Of a DNA stretch of 64,000 nt, positions 46,109 through 54,461 are shown piece by piece (position 1 is the stretch's first letter; every line of letters begins with the position of its first letter). Under the pieces are notes generated by a model that was not told where the DNA came from, did no database searches, and worked only from the letters and a program-made list of their open reading frames with translations. Source of the DNA: Bacillus sp. ISL-7 (GTDB lineage: Bacteria > Bacillota > Bacilli > Bacillales_B > DSM-18226); NCBI RefSeq assembly GCF_018613065.1, contig NZ_JAGGQW010000044.1, positions 11,163-75,162 on the forward strand. Direction: 5' to 3'. The position numbers and the translations under genes are program-made.

Positions 46109-46609
46109 GTGGTTTTTATAGCGACTCTACGTACGGGACCTTTTCTTATTCCTATCTTTACCCATCATCCACCTAGTCCCTGCAATATCGTGATCGTGAC
46201 GCTAAGTAACCAGACAAATCGGACTCTCACAGCCACAGTACGAATCGACCAAGTTATTTTTCCACCGGGTCCGGCTGCTCCTCCGTCTCCTATATTGGTG
46301 CTGGCTCCACCATCTCCCTTCAGGTTAACTCCGAACACAGCTGCGGGGTTTGCTGTACCGGTATTCACTCCTATTCCGATCACAGACACCACTGCCACAG
46401 TAGCAGGCGACCCACGTACTTTGATCGTAACTGTTAGCGGAGATGTTGAAGAATCAGGTGATCTCATTGAAGTCAGCGTCAAAGGCGGTTTCTCATCGGA
46501 TGGCAGTTCACTGGATGTCTCAGAACCGACAATGTTCTTCCGTCATGAAGACTTTGTTGTAGTACATGACGATCACCATCATCACCACCATGATGAAAGC
46601 AGCAGCTAA
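46109..46609 (+). CDS. Beta-rich surface-like protein with poly-His tail, copy 1
   Basis: About 166 residues. No known family recognised. Core of alternating hydrophobic residues rich in Thr/Val/Pro (FIATLRTGPFLIPIFTHH, NIVIVTLSNQTNRTLTATVR, TLIVTVSGDVEESGDLIEVS), suggesting a beta sandwich of a spore-surface or extracellular protein, then SEPTMFFRHEDFVVVHDD, six His, and DESSS. The start is uncertain: GTG 46109 sits immediately after the AAAGGAT site; TTG 46040 upstream has no RBS and lies in the promoter block; conserved ATA is at better spacing. Copies 2 and 3 are at 53887 and 56114. His6 plus acidic tail could bind metal ions. Confidence 0.7.
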   Translation: MVFIATLRTGPFLIPIFTHHPPSPCNIVIVTLSNQTNRTLTATVRIDQVIFPPGPAAPPSPILVLAPPSPFRLTPNTAAGFAVPVFTPIPITDTTATVAGDPRTLIVTVSGDVEESGDLIEVSVKGGFSSDGSSLDVSEPTMFFRHEDFVVVHDDHHHHHHDESSS

Positions 46610-46627
46610 CATTTGAATAAGCAGGTT

Positions 46628-46661
46628 AGACCGTTTCTAGCGTACAGAGCGGTCTTTTTTT
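46628..46661 (+). terminator. Terminator of surface-like gene 1
   Basis: AGACCG / CGGTCT stem followed by T7. Confidence 0.75.
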
Positions 46662-46663
46662 GG

Positions 46664-46775
46664 GGGACAAGGAGGGCTACCCTATCACGAACAAAGCCCG
46701 GATGCCATATCGAACTATGCCTAGTGTAACGTACATATGCAGGTCAAATCTCGAATCCTTGACGAGATGGACAGG
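46664..46775 (+). repeat. Island-specific about 110-bp repeat, copy 3
   Basis: GGAGGGCTACCCTATCACGA ... ATGCCTAGTGTAACGTACAT ... GGTCAAATCTCGAATCCTTG. Here no conserved promoter block follows. Confidence 0.7.
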
Positions 46776-46865
46776 AAAGATACCCCTGTTTCCATAAAAT
46801 CAGTCGGCTGAAATAGCCAAATCGATAAAAAAAATTTTTTCGGAATCAGAAATCTCGGGGGTGGT

Positions 46866-46890
46866 GTTAAACAAACGAGGTAGTTTAATC
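46866..46890 (+). repeat. Dispersed palindromic repeat, variant copy j
   Basis: GTTAAACAAACGAGGTAG followed by TTTAATC: the core TTAAAC(A/T)AACGnGG..AGTTTAA. Confidence 0.5.
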
Positions 46891-46985
46891 ATATAAGTAA
46901 TACTGTTATCACGCTGATAATATCAGATTAAATGCTAAAAAAATAGTACACTGGATTGATAATTTAATGTAGATAGAAAAGTAGA

Positions 46986-47020
46986 AAGTCGATTACTTAA
47001 CTAAGGAAATCGGCTTTTTT
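46986..47020 (+). terminator. Terminator-like hairpin
   Basis: AAGTCGATT / AATCGGCTT (one G-U pair) plus T6; no gene directly upstream, so it may belong to a lost unit. Confidence 0.6.
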
Positions 47021-47062
47021 ATATCGTTGTCCTCCTCACAAAAGGCAGATATTATACGAGCA

Positions 47063-47110
47063 TTGTGAAATAATGTACTTAAACTAATGGAGCAGTTTAG
47101 TGGAAGAATG
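47063..47110 (+). repeat. Dispersed palindromic repeat, copy d
   Basis: ATTGTGAAATAATGTACTTAA, then ACTAATGGAGCAGTTTAGTGG. From 47092 onward the DNA is identical to 63912-64000. Confidence 0.7.
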
Positions 47111-47120
47111 ATTTTTTTTA

Positions 47121-47160
47121 AAATTAAAATGCCCGACCGATTGGGAAGGGCATTTAATTT
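47121..47160. terminator. Terminator of DUF3231 gene
   Basis: AAATTAAAATGCCC / GGGCATTTAATTT with a 13-nt loop; the right arm overlaps the stop codon. Confidence 0.85.
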
Positions 47161-48163
47161 ATTTTTCTTTTGCAATTTCTGTTCTATTAGGTGCAAGTGG
47201 AGGTTGTTCTAACCATTTATTTTGCACCATAATATTAAACCACTTTTTAGTAAGCATAAGATTTTGTAGAATGGTGCTTTCGTAAGTAGATACAAGGTCT
47301 GTTCGCATTGCAGATGCTAAACCTACCCCGTGATACGCTTGTGCAGCTTGGAATAAGAAACCAGTATGATACAACATTAACTTATCGGAAAAAGGAGAGT
47401 CTGTTGAAGTTGTAACTTCAGTCTCCCACGACTTAGGAACTGGTAAATTATCCGTTTGCATAATTTTTGAAAAATCTTTTATTTGTTGATTAGCTATTTT
47501 TTCAGCATACTCGAAAAATTTTCTTCCTTCTTTTGTTTGTGTGACTTGACTAAATGCAATTGCAAGAGTTTTTGCCATAATACTTTTCTTTAGGTTGAAA
47601 GAAATACTTATGATTTCTGTCGCTGCTAACGTTCTACCCTTTCCGAAAAATCCATCTGTGAAATCTTGGCTGGAAACATATTCAGGGTTTTCAGCAGGAT
47701 AAAATAAAGGGTCTCTCTGAAAACTTCCTTTTTCAAGCAATAAATCAATTGTTTGATGATACATCCTTTTCCCATCGTTATCGCACGAGTCGTAAAAAAA
47801 CCTTAAGTCCTCTCTGACAGAAACAGCAAATGAAGTGGAGTGTCCTAGCAAACCGTGTAAAGTCATAATGTGTAAATAATTTAAGCAAAAAATATCAGTG
47901 AACAATCTCGGTTTACCTTTAAAAAGGTCGGATTCCGTAAATCCAATGGGAATAGGAAATTTCTCGTTCTCCAAAAAAGCAACCATTTGTTGCTTTTGCT
48001 TTTCGAAAGTCTTGATAGCATCCTTAAAAATTGCTTTTATTGACTCGTCCTCAATAATAGAAATCATATATCTATTTACAATATCAACAGCTGTTCCATT
48101 TACATACTCTCCCCACAAAGTTCCTATTTCGGAAGATGTGAGTTTTAATTTATCCTTTTCCAT
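47159..48163 (-). CDS. DUF3231 family protein, second intact copy
   Basis: 334 residues with the two-repeat DUF3231 layout: LTSSEIGTLWGEYVNGTAVD, EKFPIPIGFTESDLFKGKPR in the first half, ATEIISISFNLKKSIMAKTL and DSPFSDKLMLYHTGFLFQAA in the second, ending NKWLEQPP. Clearly paralogous to 41691 but well diverged. Start ATG behind GAGGTGGCAG. Its last 22 bases and the DNA beyond recur identically at the right edge of the window. Confidence 0.88.
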   Translation of the reverse strand: MEKDKLKLTSSEIGTLWGEYVNGTAVDIVNRYMISIIEDESIKAIFKDAIKTFEKQKQQMVAFLENEKFPIPIGFTESDLFKGKPRLFTDIFCLNYLHIMTLHGLLGHSTSFAVSVREDLRFFYDSCDNDGKRMYHQTIDLLLEKGSFQRDPLFYPAENPEYVSSQDFTDGFFGKGRTLAATEIISISFNLKKSIMAKTLAIAFSQVTQTKEGRKFFEYAEKIANQQIKDFSKIMQTDNLPVPKSWETEVTTSTDSPFSDKLMLYHTGFLFQAAQAYHGVGLASAMRTDLVSTYESTILQNLMLTKKWFNIMVQNKWLEQPPLAPNRTEIAKEK

Positions 48164-48607
48164 TCTGCCACCTCTTGGATATTATTTACCAATTTACCAA
48201 GAGATATGAATTTCTGATTTATAAAAAGATGACCAGTTTTAAGATTAGATGTAAAGTTTAATTTAGAATAATTAGCCGATTTTTCACTTGCGATTTTTCC
48301 AAGAATAATTTTACTTTACTTAAAATAATTTAAAGATTGTGAAGAATTACACTTAAACAAACGGGTGCTTTAGTTTAACAACAACAACAAAGAGAGGAAC
48401 GCTAACATGGGGGAAGAAAAGCTATCGGAAGCATTTTTATGCCTTCTTTATGGAGGAGAGAAAACAATGGTAAATTAGAAGTGTTAACTTGGCTTAAGCA
48501 ATTTTTAATTCATGGGAGGTGTGAAAATAAACTTATGCGAGGTAACTTACAAAAGTATCTAAACCATTTACACCCCCATATGTCAATTACTACTTTTATA
48601 CAATTAA
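48164..48607. other. Gap between DUF3231 and secreted-protein genes
   Basis: No supportable gene. Contains palindromic repeat copy e and, after it, a GGAGGAGAGAAAAC site with a very short frame. The long frame on the plus strand over 48439-48795 is antisense to the secreted-protein gene. Confidence 0.4.
48335..48382 (+). repeat. Dispersed palindromic repeat, copy e
   Basis: GATTGTGAAGAATTACACTT, AAACAAACGGGTGCTTTAG. One of the best preserved copies. Confidence 0.7.
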
Positions 48608-48640
48608 AAAAGCCCGTCAAAATGACGAGCCCGTTTTTAT
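48608..48640. terminator. Terminator of secreted-protein gene
   Basis: GCCCGTCA / TGACGAGC (one mismatch) with loop AAA, A6 and T5 flanks. Confidence 0.75.
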
Positions 48641-49296
48641 TATCTAGGAATCCTAGAAACAAAAGACATGGTTTTTACCAGCTTCGTTCTAGCAGAATCC
48701 GAATACTGTTTCGAAACGTGTTTTCCATAGTAATAGTAAGAATCTCTTGCTTGATAAACCCACGTCTTATAATACTTCGTGGTAGGAGGCTTTAAGAAAG
48801 TATTGTAAGTGGCGGAACCTGCTCCGGCTGCCCAAGGATTTTTGCTGATCATAGCAGGGATAACAGCGGCTCCAAATTGGTAAACCCACTCCGCCATTGT
48901 ATCAATTACAGCAGATGTACCAGTAAAAGAATCGATTAACGTGTATCCCATTTCTGATTCGCCAATGGCAATGTAGCTAGGCCCATCACCAGGATTGGTT
49001 ACCTCTGTCATCGTACCTTCATTATATGTAGTTTGTGAATCAACTTCCCCAGTAACTACATCGTACTCTGTTACAACAACGGAATTATCAACACCAGGTT
49101 CTTCATTCGTCGTTACATCCATAAGTGCGGCATCTTGTTCTGTAACAGGTTCGGTTGTGGTGGTTACCGTTGGCTCTTCCGGCGGTTGTGTAATACTTGG
49201 CCCTGTTGTTGCTGCATACGTGCTAAAAGGCACAGCTACCAAGGAAACACACAAAGCGCACGACATGACAAGATTCTTGATTTTCACTTTCCTCAT
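48640..49296 (-). CDS. Secreted protein of unknown function
   Basis: 218 residues with a Sec signal peptide (about 1-28; NLVMSCALCVSLVAVPFSTY then AATTG, cleavage likely after TYA). A Thr/Pro/Glu-rich linker (TQPPEEPTVTTTTEPVTEQD) leads to a C-terminal domain with AEWVYQFGAAVIPAMI and a Tyr-rich YYKTWVYQARDSYYYYGKHV. I do not recognise a family. ATG behind AGGGGGA. Confidence 0.7.
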   Translation of the reverse strand: MRKVKIKNLVMSCALCVSLVAVPFSTYAATTGPSITQPPEEPTVTTTTEPVTEQDAALMDVTTNEEPGVDNSVVVTEYDVVTGEVDSQTTYNEGTMTEVTNPGDGPSYIAIGESEMGYTLIDSFTGTSAVIDTMAEWVYQFGAAVIPAMISKNPWAAGAGSATYNTFLKPPTTKYYKTWVYQARDSYYYYGKHVSKQYSDSARTKLVKTMSFVSRIPR

Positions 49297-49428
49297 TCCC
49301 CCTATTTTGTTTATTTATGTAAAATATTGTTACTTCTGTAGTATATCTCTATTTTCAAAATATTGCTATAATAACAGTAGAGAATATACAAAATAGGAGA
49401 AATATAACAGACCTAGGAGGAAAGCCTT

Positions 49429-49650
49429 ATGAATACAACCAAAAAACTATTTACGATATTCGCTATTATTTCAATAGTCGTTCTTATGTTAAATTCGGCA
49501 GGACCATTTGAAGGACAATTTAGAGTGATTGGCTTTATCTTATTTACACTGCTTTGCTTAGGGATAGGTATTGAAAGCAGGAAATCTACATGGAAAGTAA
49601 TTACTATTACTGTGTTTTGGATTGTATTTGGCCTTGTTCAAATGGTTTAA
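49429..49650 (+). CDS. Small two-helix membrane protein
   Basis: 73 residues, membrane segments at about 8-24 and 33-50 and a third at 55-72 (VITITVFWIVFGLVQMV). RBS CTAGGAGGAAAG. No family recognised. Confidence 0.6.
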   Translation: MNTTKKLFTIFAIISIVVLMLNSAGPFEGQFRVIGFILFTLLCLGIGIESRKSTWKVITITVFWIVFGLVQMV

Positions 49651-49783
49651 TGAGACCTTTATATAGATGGCCCAGATACAACACCCGAAATGGAGGAGGT
49701 TGTTCTCCAGGGACCTCATTGAAGCCCAAGCACCCGTCCCGGGGCTCCCTGTTCCAGGGTTTTGTTGATATAAATATGAGATT

Positions 49784-49804
49784 GTGAAGGATTGTACTTA
49801 AACT
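49784..49804 (+). repeat. Palindromic repeat copy f, left half (IS110 target)
   Basis: GATTGTGAAGGATTGTACTT then AAACT; interrupted by the IS110 element immediately after the CT at 49803-49804. The right half is at 51407. Confidence 0.75.
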
Positions 49805-49926
49805 ACTATGAAAATTTACTTCTGTAACATCGGAAAAAAGGCAATACTTAAGAAGAAGCAGCTCATTCATTTTTTAAAAAAGGAAGAGAGCTACAGTTTA
49901 TTGATCTATTGTTAAAATGAGTTGGA

Positions 49927-51150
49927 TTAGGATGCTTCTGGTTCTTTAATTGATACGATATAACCAAAACTTTCAAGTCTTCTTAAGGAATGTCGAACAA
50001 TAGATTGCTGTCTTTGTTTATCGAAGTAGTCTTCGCCTAAATCTACATACATTTCTTTACGGGTTAATAGATAATAAGCGATTCTTAACATCGCATGGGC
50101 TACTACTATTCCAGCTTTTTTCTTCCCTTTTCGTGATGCTGTAAGCCTATACAGTGCTCCGAGATAGTTTTTTGATGCTTTAACTGAATGAGCTGCTTCT
50201 ATTAATGAAGATTTTAAATATTTATTTCCTTTTTTGGTTTTAGAAGATTTCCTTTTTCCGGCACTTTCGTTATGACCAGGAACTAGGCCCGCCCACGAAC
50301 ACATATGAGCTGCAGATGGAAATTGTTCTTTAATATTGTTTCCTAATTCAGCCATCATTTGTTCCGCCATTCGTGTAGCGATACCAGGGATGGAATCAAG
50401 TCGTTCTACATCTTCTTGATAAGAACTTAATCTTTGGGCTACTTCTTGATCCAACATTTCAATTTGCTCGGTAAGGAAATCAATGTGTTTTAAAATGGTT
50501 TTTAACATCAGACGTTGATGAGGATTAATATAACCATTAAGAGCCAGCTCAAGTTCTTCTTTCTTCTTTTTCAGTGTACGTCTAGCTAAGTTTGCTAGTT
50601 TCTCAGGATCATCTTCACCATCTGCGATTGAATTAAGCATATCTTTTGCTGAAACCCCCATAATGTCAGAAACAACCGATCCTAGTTTGATGTTAGCACC
50701 TTCCAACACCTTTTGGATTCGATTGATTTGTCTTGCCCGTTCTTCAATAATACTCCGACGATAACGCACAAGTTCTCGTAACTCTCGTTGGTTTCGGTTT
50801 GGAATATAACTGGGTTTTAGTAGTCCGTGCCGAAGAAGCTGAGCAATCCACTCTGCATCCTTAACGTCGGTCTTGCGACCAGGGAGTGCCTTCATATGCT
50901 GGGCATTCACTACTAAAAACTCAATTCCTTTAGCTTCAAGTAGGTTAACGATGGGTTTCCAATATACACTTGTGCTTTCCATAGCCACATGGGTACATTT
51001 ATGTTCCTTAATCCAATCAATTAATTGTAGTAAAAATACTGTTTTAGTCGAAAAAGTTTTAATCTCCTTTCCTTCAGTTGTCATAATACATGCAGTAATA
51101 TTGTCCTTATGGACATCCATTCCACATGCTCTTTCAATGATTACATCCAT
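49927..51150 (-). CDS. IS110-family transposase (DEDD recombinase)
   Basis: 407 residues from ATG 51150 (MDVIIERACGMDVHKDNITA). RuvC-like DEDD domain: Asp in GMDVHKD, Glu in HVAMESTSVYW, two Asp in LPGRKTDVKDAEWIAQLL. A coiled middle part leads to the C-terminal Tnp domain with RLDSIPGIATRMAEQMMAEL and the catalytic Ser region SWAGLVPGHNESAGKRKSSK. These enzymes recombine DNA guided by a bispecific bridge RNA encoded in the element end. Full length, apparently intact. Confidence 0.94.
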   Translation of the reverse strand: MDVIIERACGMDVHKDNITACIMTTEGKEIKTFSTKTVFLLQLIDWIKEHKCTHVAMESTSVYWKPIVNLLEAKGIEFLVVNAQHMKALPGRKTDVKDAEWIAQLLRHGLLKPSYIPNRNQRELRELVRYRRSIIEERARQINRIQKVLEGANIKLGSVVSDIMGVSAKDMLNSIADGEDDPEKLANLARRTLKKKKEELELALNGYINPHQRLMLKTILKHIDFLTEQIEMLDQEVAQRLSSYQEDVERLDSIPGIATRMAEQMMAELGNNIKEQFPSAAHMCSWAGLVPGHNESAGKRKSSKTKKGNKYLKSSLIEAAHSVKASKNYLGALYRLTASRKGKKKAGIVVAHAMLRIAYYLLTRKEMYVDLGEDYFDKQRQQSIVRHSLRRLESFGYIVSIKEPEAS

Positions 51151-51159
51151 TGAAATTTT

Positions 51160-51400
51160 CCTTTCCACGGCTACTATTTTTAGAGGCTGGTGCAACAACC
51201 AGAATAGGATTAATCTACTATGAGTGCTTCCCGTAAGGGAGCGACAGTCTGTGGTGCACCGTGGTCGTTGGAGTCAGACTAACGGATGGGCTCTAACGCA
51301 CCATAGTTCATCGACCTTCCTCTCCCAGCCGTAGAATCAGTATTGACGGTTCTAATATATTTTCATTCTCTGTGGTGTAGCGATGATTTTTCCGCTGCAT
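51160..51400 (-). ncRNA. Probable IS110 bridge RNA
   Basis: The noncoding segment upstream of the transposase, in the position of known IS110 bridge RNAs. It is strongly conserved with an orphan copy at 63129-63323. The hairpin GCTTCCC/GGGAGC (51226-51242) covaries with GCTACCC/GGGTGC there (T-A to A-T). AGACTAACGGATGG (51276-51289) resembles the target repeat AAACTAACGGGTGC; in RNA sense 12 of 14 positions could pair with the target, counting one G-U. Confidence 0.7.
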
Positions 51401-51406
51401 GGATGG

Positions 51407-51460
51407 CTATCGGGTGCTTTACTTTAACTAACGATGATCGTCAAAGACGGTCATTTTTTG
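51407..51460 (+). repeat. Palindromic repeat copy f, right half
   Basis: CTATCGGGTGCTTTACTTTAA then CTAACGATGATCGTCAAAGA and GGTCATTTTTT, the repeat's right arm and terminator-like end. Joined to the left half at 49804 it reconstitutes an unbroken copy like that at 24615. Confidence 0.7.
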
Positions 51461-51880
51461 CTAGTTTACTCTTATCAAAAGCTAAGAAAAGCTATGACAC
51501 GAATCGGGAAACGTGTTTTATCCACCAGTGAGTGATTGACTCATATTTATGCCATGAGGCAGGTAAGACAATAGTACATAGACAAAACGTTAGATTACGT
51601 AGTCAAACGTATGATAACCGCAATAGGAACGTATATAGAATGAATCAATAGCGTAATGGGGGTACCGGATCACAAATGAGAAGGGTGTGCAATATTAACA
51701 TGTGCCTGGTTATAGACGAACATGGACGTGGAATCTCGAACGTTGACGAGTTTCAAACTGCTTAATTCAATCGATTCAATTGAGGGTAGCGTTATAGTAA
51801 AGGAAGGAATTTTACTTAAAGATATAGAAAATAAAATAAGTATGTATTTATATTTATGACTGTTCAAGAGGTGAACGAGG
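51461..51880. other. Gap upstream of GIY-YIG gene
   Basis: No gene; contains island repeat copy 4 (51657-51755) and the RBS AAGAGGTGAACGAGG. Short frames without motifs only. Confidence 0.4.
51657..51755 (+). repeat. Island-specific about 110-bp repeat, copy 4
   Basis: GGGGGTACCGGATCACAAA ... TGTGCCTGGTTATAGACGAA ... CATGGACGTGGAATCTCGAA. The most diverged copy, related mainly to copy 6. Confidence 0.55.
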
Positions 51881-52735
51881 GTGGACCTAAGAAATTTGAT
51901 GCAATTCTATGGTTTAGACACTAGCAAAAAGATAAAAGTAGCACGTCATAAAGATGAAAAAAGGGGATATGATCTACGACACCTCTATCAAATCGGTCAA
52001 TTCGAGATTTACCAAAGTTACCAGCAAGATCCGGATTTTCATGGCTGTGAGTATCTAATCTCGTTTCTTGGTACAGACAACAACCAAGCGATTTTTATCG
52101 GTGTCTACAAAGTTAAATCTATTAAAAAGGCTTCCGAAGTTCCTTTGTCTCATAATTTTATCTACCATGATATCTATAAACCTACCAGGAACTATTATTA
52201 TGAGCTAGAAGAAATGCCTGGGTTCGAAGATCTAAAGGACCGATTAGTTATTAATTGGAGCGGGGGAGCCATCAATTGGATACAGTGGCTGGATAAACGG
52301 GAAAAAGAAGTGGTACAGCTTTTACCGAAGGGATACGTTTTCCACTTTCCCGGTTATTTAAATTTTATCCTGACCCATGACCAGTTGAAAAAAATCATTG
52401 AGAATCCGGATGCCCATAAGGACTGGCATAAAATGCTTTCTGCTGTTGCAGGGATTTATTTAATCGTCGACACAACGAGCGGAAAACAATATATCGGCTC
52501 GGCCTCGGGTAAAGAAGGTCTCCTTGGTCGATTTAAGACATATGCGAAAAGTGCAGATGGTGGGAACGTAGAATTGAAAAAACTGATTGTCGCCAATCCA
52601 ATGCATGCAAAGATGCTTCAATTCACATTATTAGAAACGCTTCCTCTCTCACTTACAGCTAAAGAAGTATTGGCACGAGAAGAGCTCTATAAAAAGAAGT
52701 TAGGAAGCCGTAAAAACGGACTGAATTTGAATTAA
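51881..52735 (+). CDS. GIY-YIG nuclease family protein
   Basis: 284 residues from GTG 51881. N-terminal domain of about 175 residues (FEIYQSYQQDPDFHGCEYLI, QAIFIGVYKVKSIKKASEVP) of a type seen in uncharacterised bacterial GIY-YIG proteins; C-terminal GIY-YIG nuclease (about 195-284) with AGIYLIVDTTSGKQYIGSAS, the catalytic Arg region LLGRFKTYA and the Glu in AREELYKKKLGSR. A nuclease of phage-defence or homing character. It follows IS110 and precedes RNA copy B. Confidence 0.85.
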   Translation: MDLRNLMQFYGLDTSKKIKVARHKDEKRGYDLRHLYQIGQFEIYQSYQQDPDFHGCEYLISFLGTDNNQAIFIGVYKVKSIKKASEVPLSHNFIYHDIYKPTRNYYYELEEMPGFEDLKDRLVINWSGGAINWIQWLDKREKEVVQLLPKGYVFHFPGYLNFILTHDQLKKIIENPDAHKDWHKMLSAVAGIYLIVDTTSGKQYIGSASGKEGLLGRFKTYAKSADGGNVELKKLIVANPMHAKMLQFTLLETLPLSLTAKEVLAREELYKKKLGSRKNGLNLN

Positions 52736-53640
52736 ATGTGTTTGGTGCTTAAGTTTAAGAAAGAAAGGTCCTCAAAATGACGATCTTTTTCCTTTGGTCA
52801 CTATTTAAATAACTAACGTACATTTCAAATTTACAGCTCACGAGGGAATATTGCGAAATACGAGAAGAAGATAACAAATAATATAAACTGGCGAGGTTCA
52901 CGGAAGACTTGCTTCCTTTAACGTCTAATAAAACTAGCAAGTTGATCGTGCTAAAATCGTTTAGAAAGCTAGTCGTATCAAGGGTTCATGACGTATTGGT
53001 CTTAAGAGAAAGTATATGACGTAATAACCTTCGCCTGACGGCTCAGTGATGTAACCAAAGCTTATCAGCTTCAGTAACATCAAATAAATATAAACGTGTA
53101 TATTATGTGAAGACTGTGCAAAGCAGGATTCAACTGAACGGTAGTGAAGTTTATTGCAACGTTTATTGCTGTAGAGCTAGTCTATTGCGTATTATCTCTT
53201 TAGGTTGATGGATGAATGTATATGTAAAGACTGTGCGTCTAAATTCACTGCTTTGACCCAGAGAAAACAGAAGTAACTAATTTAGTACTCACCGAATATG
53301 ACGTTGCTTCAAACTATATTACGACTCTAGCTTCTTTTTTTTGCTCTGATCAGCGTACAACTAAGGTATCGCCGTTGTCTCAAAAATGACAGTAATGCTT
53401 TGAATTGTGTAGATGAAGTTTTTGTTCCAGTAAATACCTTTGAAGATATTTTCGTATCATTCTGACTTCAATTTCACGATCTGTTCCACGACGGAATTAC
53501 GATTCACCGTTTGCCCCCTTAGTACTAACTCGTACATAGCCATATTTAATCGTATTTTCCCTTTGAATTATGAACAATAGTTATGACACCTTTTAAACCT
53601 TGATAAATACGACTCAATAATTTGGTGCCAATACTTTTAA
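52736..53640 (+). ncRNA. Candidate large structured RNA, copy B
   Basis: A gene-free 900-base stretch whose segment 52933-53152 is the partner of copy A. Hairpin TAGCA/TGCTA (52935-52953), loop GATCG able to pair with TGGTC at 52997-53001, hairpin GATGTAAC...ACATC (53048-53081) and the downstream GAAGACTG...AGCAGGATTCAACTGA block (53109-53136) are all present. Beyond about 53160 the two copies are no longer clearly alignable by eye; whether the RNA extends over the whole gap is unknown. Strand assumed to be plus. Confidence 0.55.
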
Positions 53641-53670
53641 GTTATGAAACTATTTAGGATATCAGAAGGA

Positions 53671-53800
53671 GTACGGGAAGCCACCCTATCACAAGAGCGA
53701 CCCACCCTTAATATAGCCGTATGCCTGGTGTAACGCACACACGATCGTAAAAACTTGGAATCCTGAACGTTCAAAACGCATAGTAACGCCAAAAATGTAC
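53671..53800 (+). repeat. Island-specific about 110-bp repeat, copy 5
   Basis: GGAAGCCACCCTATCACAAG ... TATGCCTGGTGTAACGCACA ... AACTTGGAATCCTGAACGTT; followed by the promoter block of surface-like gene 2. Confidence 0.7.
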
Positions 53801-53801
53801 G

Positions 53802-53862
53802 GATTAACTCCATAACTTGTCCCTATCAAAAAGAACGCCTTTTGCATTTACTATATTGATTG
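53802..53862 (+). promoter_or_regulatory. Conserved promoter-like block, copy 3
   Basis: TTAACTCCATAACTTGTCCC ... GCCTTTTGCATTTACTATAT. See 46024. Confidence 0.55.
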
Positions 53863-53886
53863 AAAAATTATAAATTTCGAAAGGAT

Positions 53887-54402
53887 GTGTTTTTTATAGC
53901 GACTTTACGTACGGGACCTTTTCTCCTTCCTATCTTTACTCATGGGACACCACCCTCCCCCATAAACATTGTAATCGTAACGCTAAGTAACCAGACGAAC
54001 AGGACGCTAACGGCTACGGTACGAATCGACCAAGTCATTTATCCTCCGGGTCCGGTTTTGCCTCCGACTCCTATATTGGTGCTGCACCCTCCGCAACCTT
54101 TTAGATTACCTCCGAACACAGCTGCGGGGGTTGCTGTTCCTGTGTTCACTCCCATTCCGATCACAGACACCAGTACAACAGCAGCAGGCGATCCACGTGC
54201 TTTAATCGTAACGGTTAGCGGAGATGTTGAAGAATCAGGAGATGAAATTCTAGTCAGCGTCACAGGCGGATTCTCATCGGATGGCAGTTCACTGGATGTC
54301 TCAGAACCGACAATGTTCTTCCGTCATGAAGACTTTGTTGTAGTACATGACGATCACCATCATCACCACCATGATGAAAGCAGCGATGAAAGCAGTAGTT
54401 AA
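53887..54402 (+). CDS. Beta-rich surface-like protein with poly-His tail, copy 2
   Basis: About 171 residues, very similar to copy 1: FIATLRTGPFLLPIFTHGTP, NIVIVTLSNQTNRTLTATVR, then VVVHDD, six His, DESSDESSS. The Pro-rich middle differs (PPGPVLPPTPILVLHPPQP). Same start ambiguity: GTG 53887 follows CGAAAGGAT, a TTG at 53860 lies directly after a TGA and lacks an RBS. Duplicated together with its upstream repeat and promoter block. Confidence 0.7.
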   Translation: MFFIATLRTGPFLLPIFTHGTPPSPINIVIVTLSNQTNRTLTATVRIDQVIYPPGPVLPPTPILVLHPPQPFRLPPNTAAGVAVPVFTPIPITDTSTTAAGDPRALIVTVSGDVEESGDEILVSVTGGFSSDGSSLDVSEPTMFFRHEDFVVVHDDHHHHHHDESSDESSS

Positions 54403-54421
54403 CAGTTGAATACGAATGATT

Positions 54422-54454
54422 GACCGTTTCTAACGTATAGGGCGGTCTTTTTTT
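54422..54454 (+). terminator. Terminator of surface-like gene 2
   Basis: GACCG / CGGTC stem and T7. Confidence 0.75.
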
Positions 54455-54461
54455 GTACGAG

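Larger units (their letters stand above)
46610..47158. other. Gap with repeats
   Basis: No gene. Contains in order the terminator 46628-46661, copy 3 of the island repeat, a palindromic repeat variant (46866-46890), a terminator-like hairpin (46986-47020), palindromic repeat copy d and the DUF3231 terminator. Confidence 0.5.
49805..51406 (-). mobile_element. IS110-family insertion sequence with bridge-RNA region
   Basis: Boundaries inferred from the split repeat: ...ACTTAAACT before and CTATCGGGTGC after, giving a 1602-bp insertion flanked by the CT core, the dinucleotide used by IS621-type elements. It holds the transposase (49927-51150, minus strand) and upstream of it a 240-bp noncoding segment with conserved hairpins. 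Confidence 0.8.

Noticed and set aside
48439..48795. 118-codon plus-strand frame
   Set aside because: Half of it is antisense to the secreted protein with a signal peptide; no motif.
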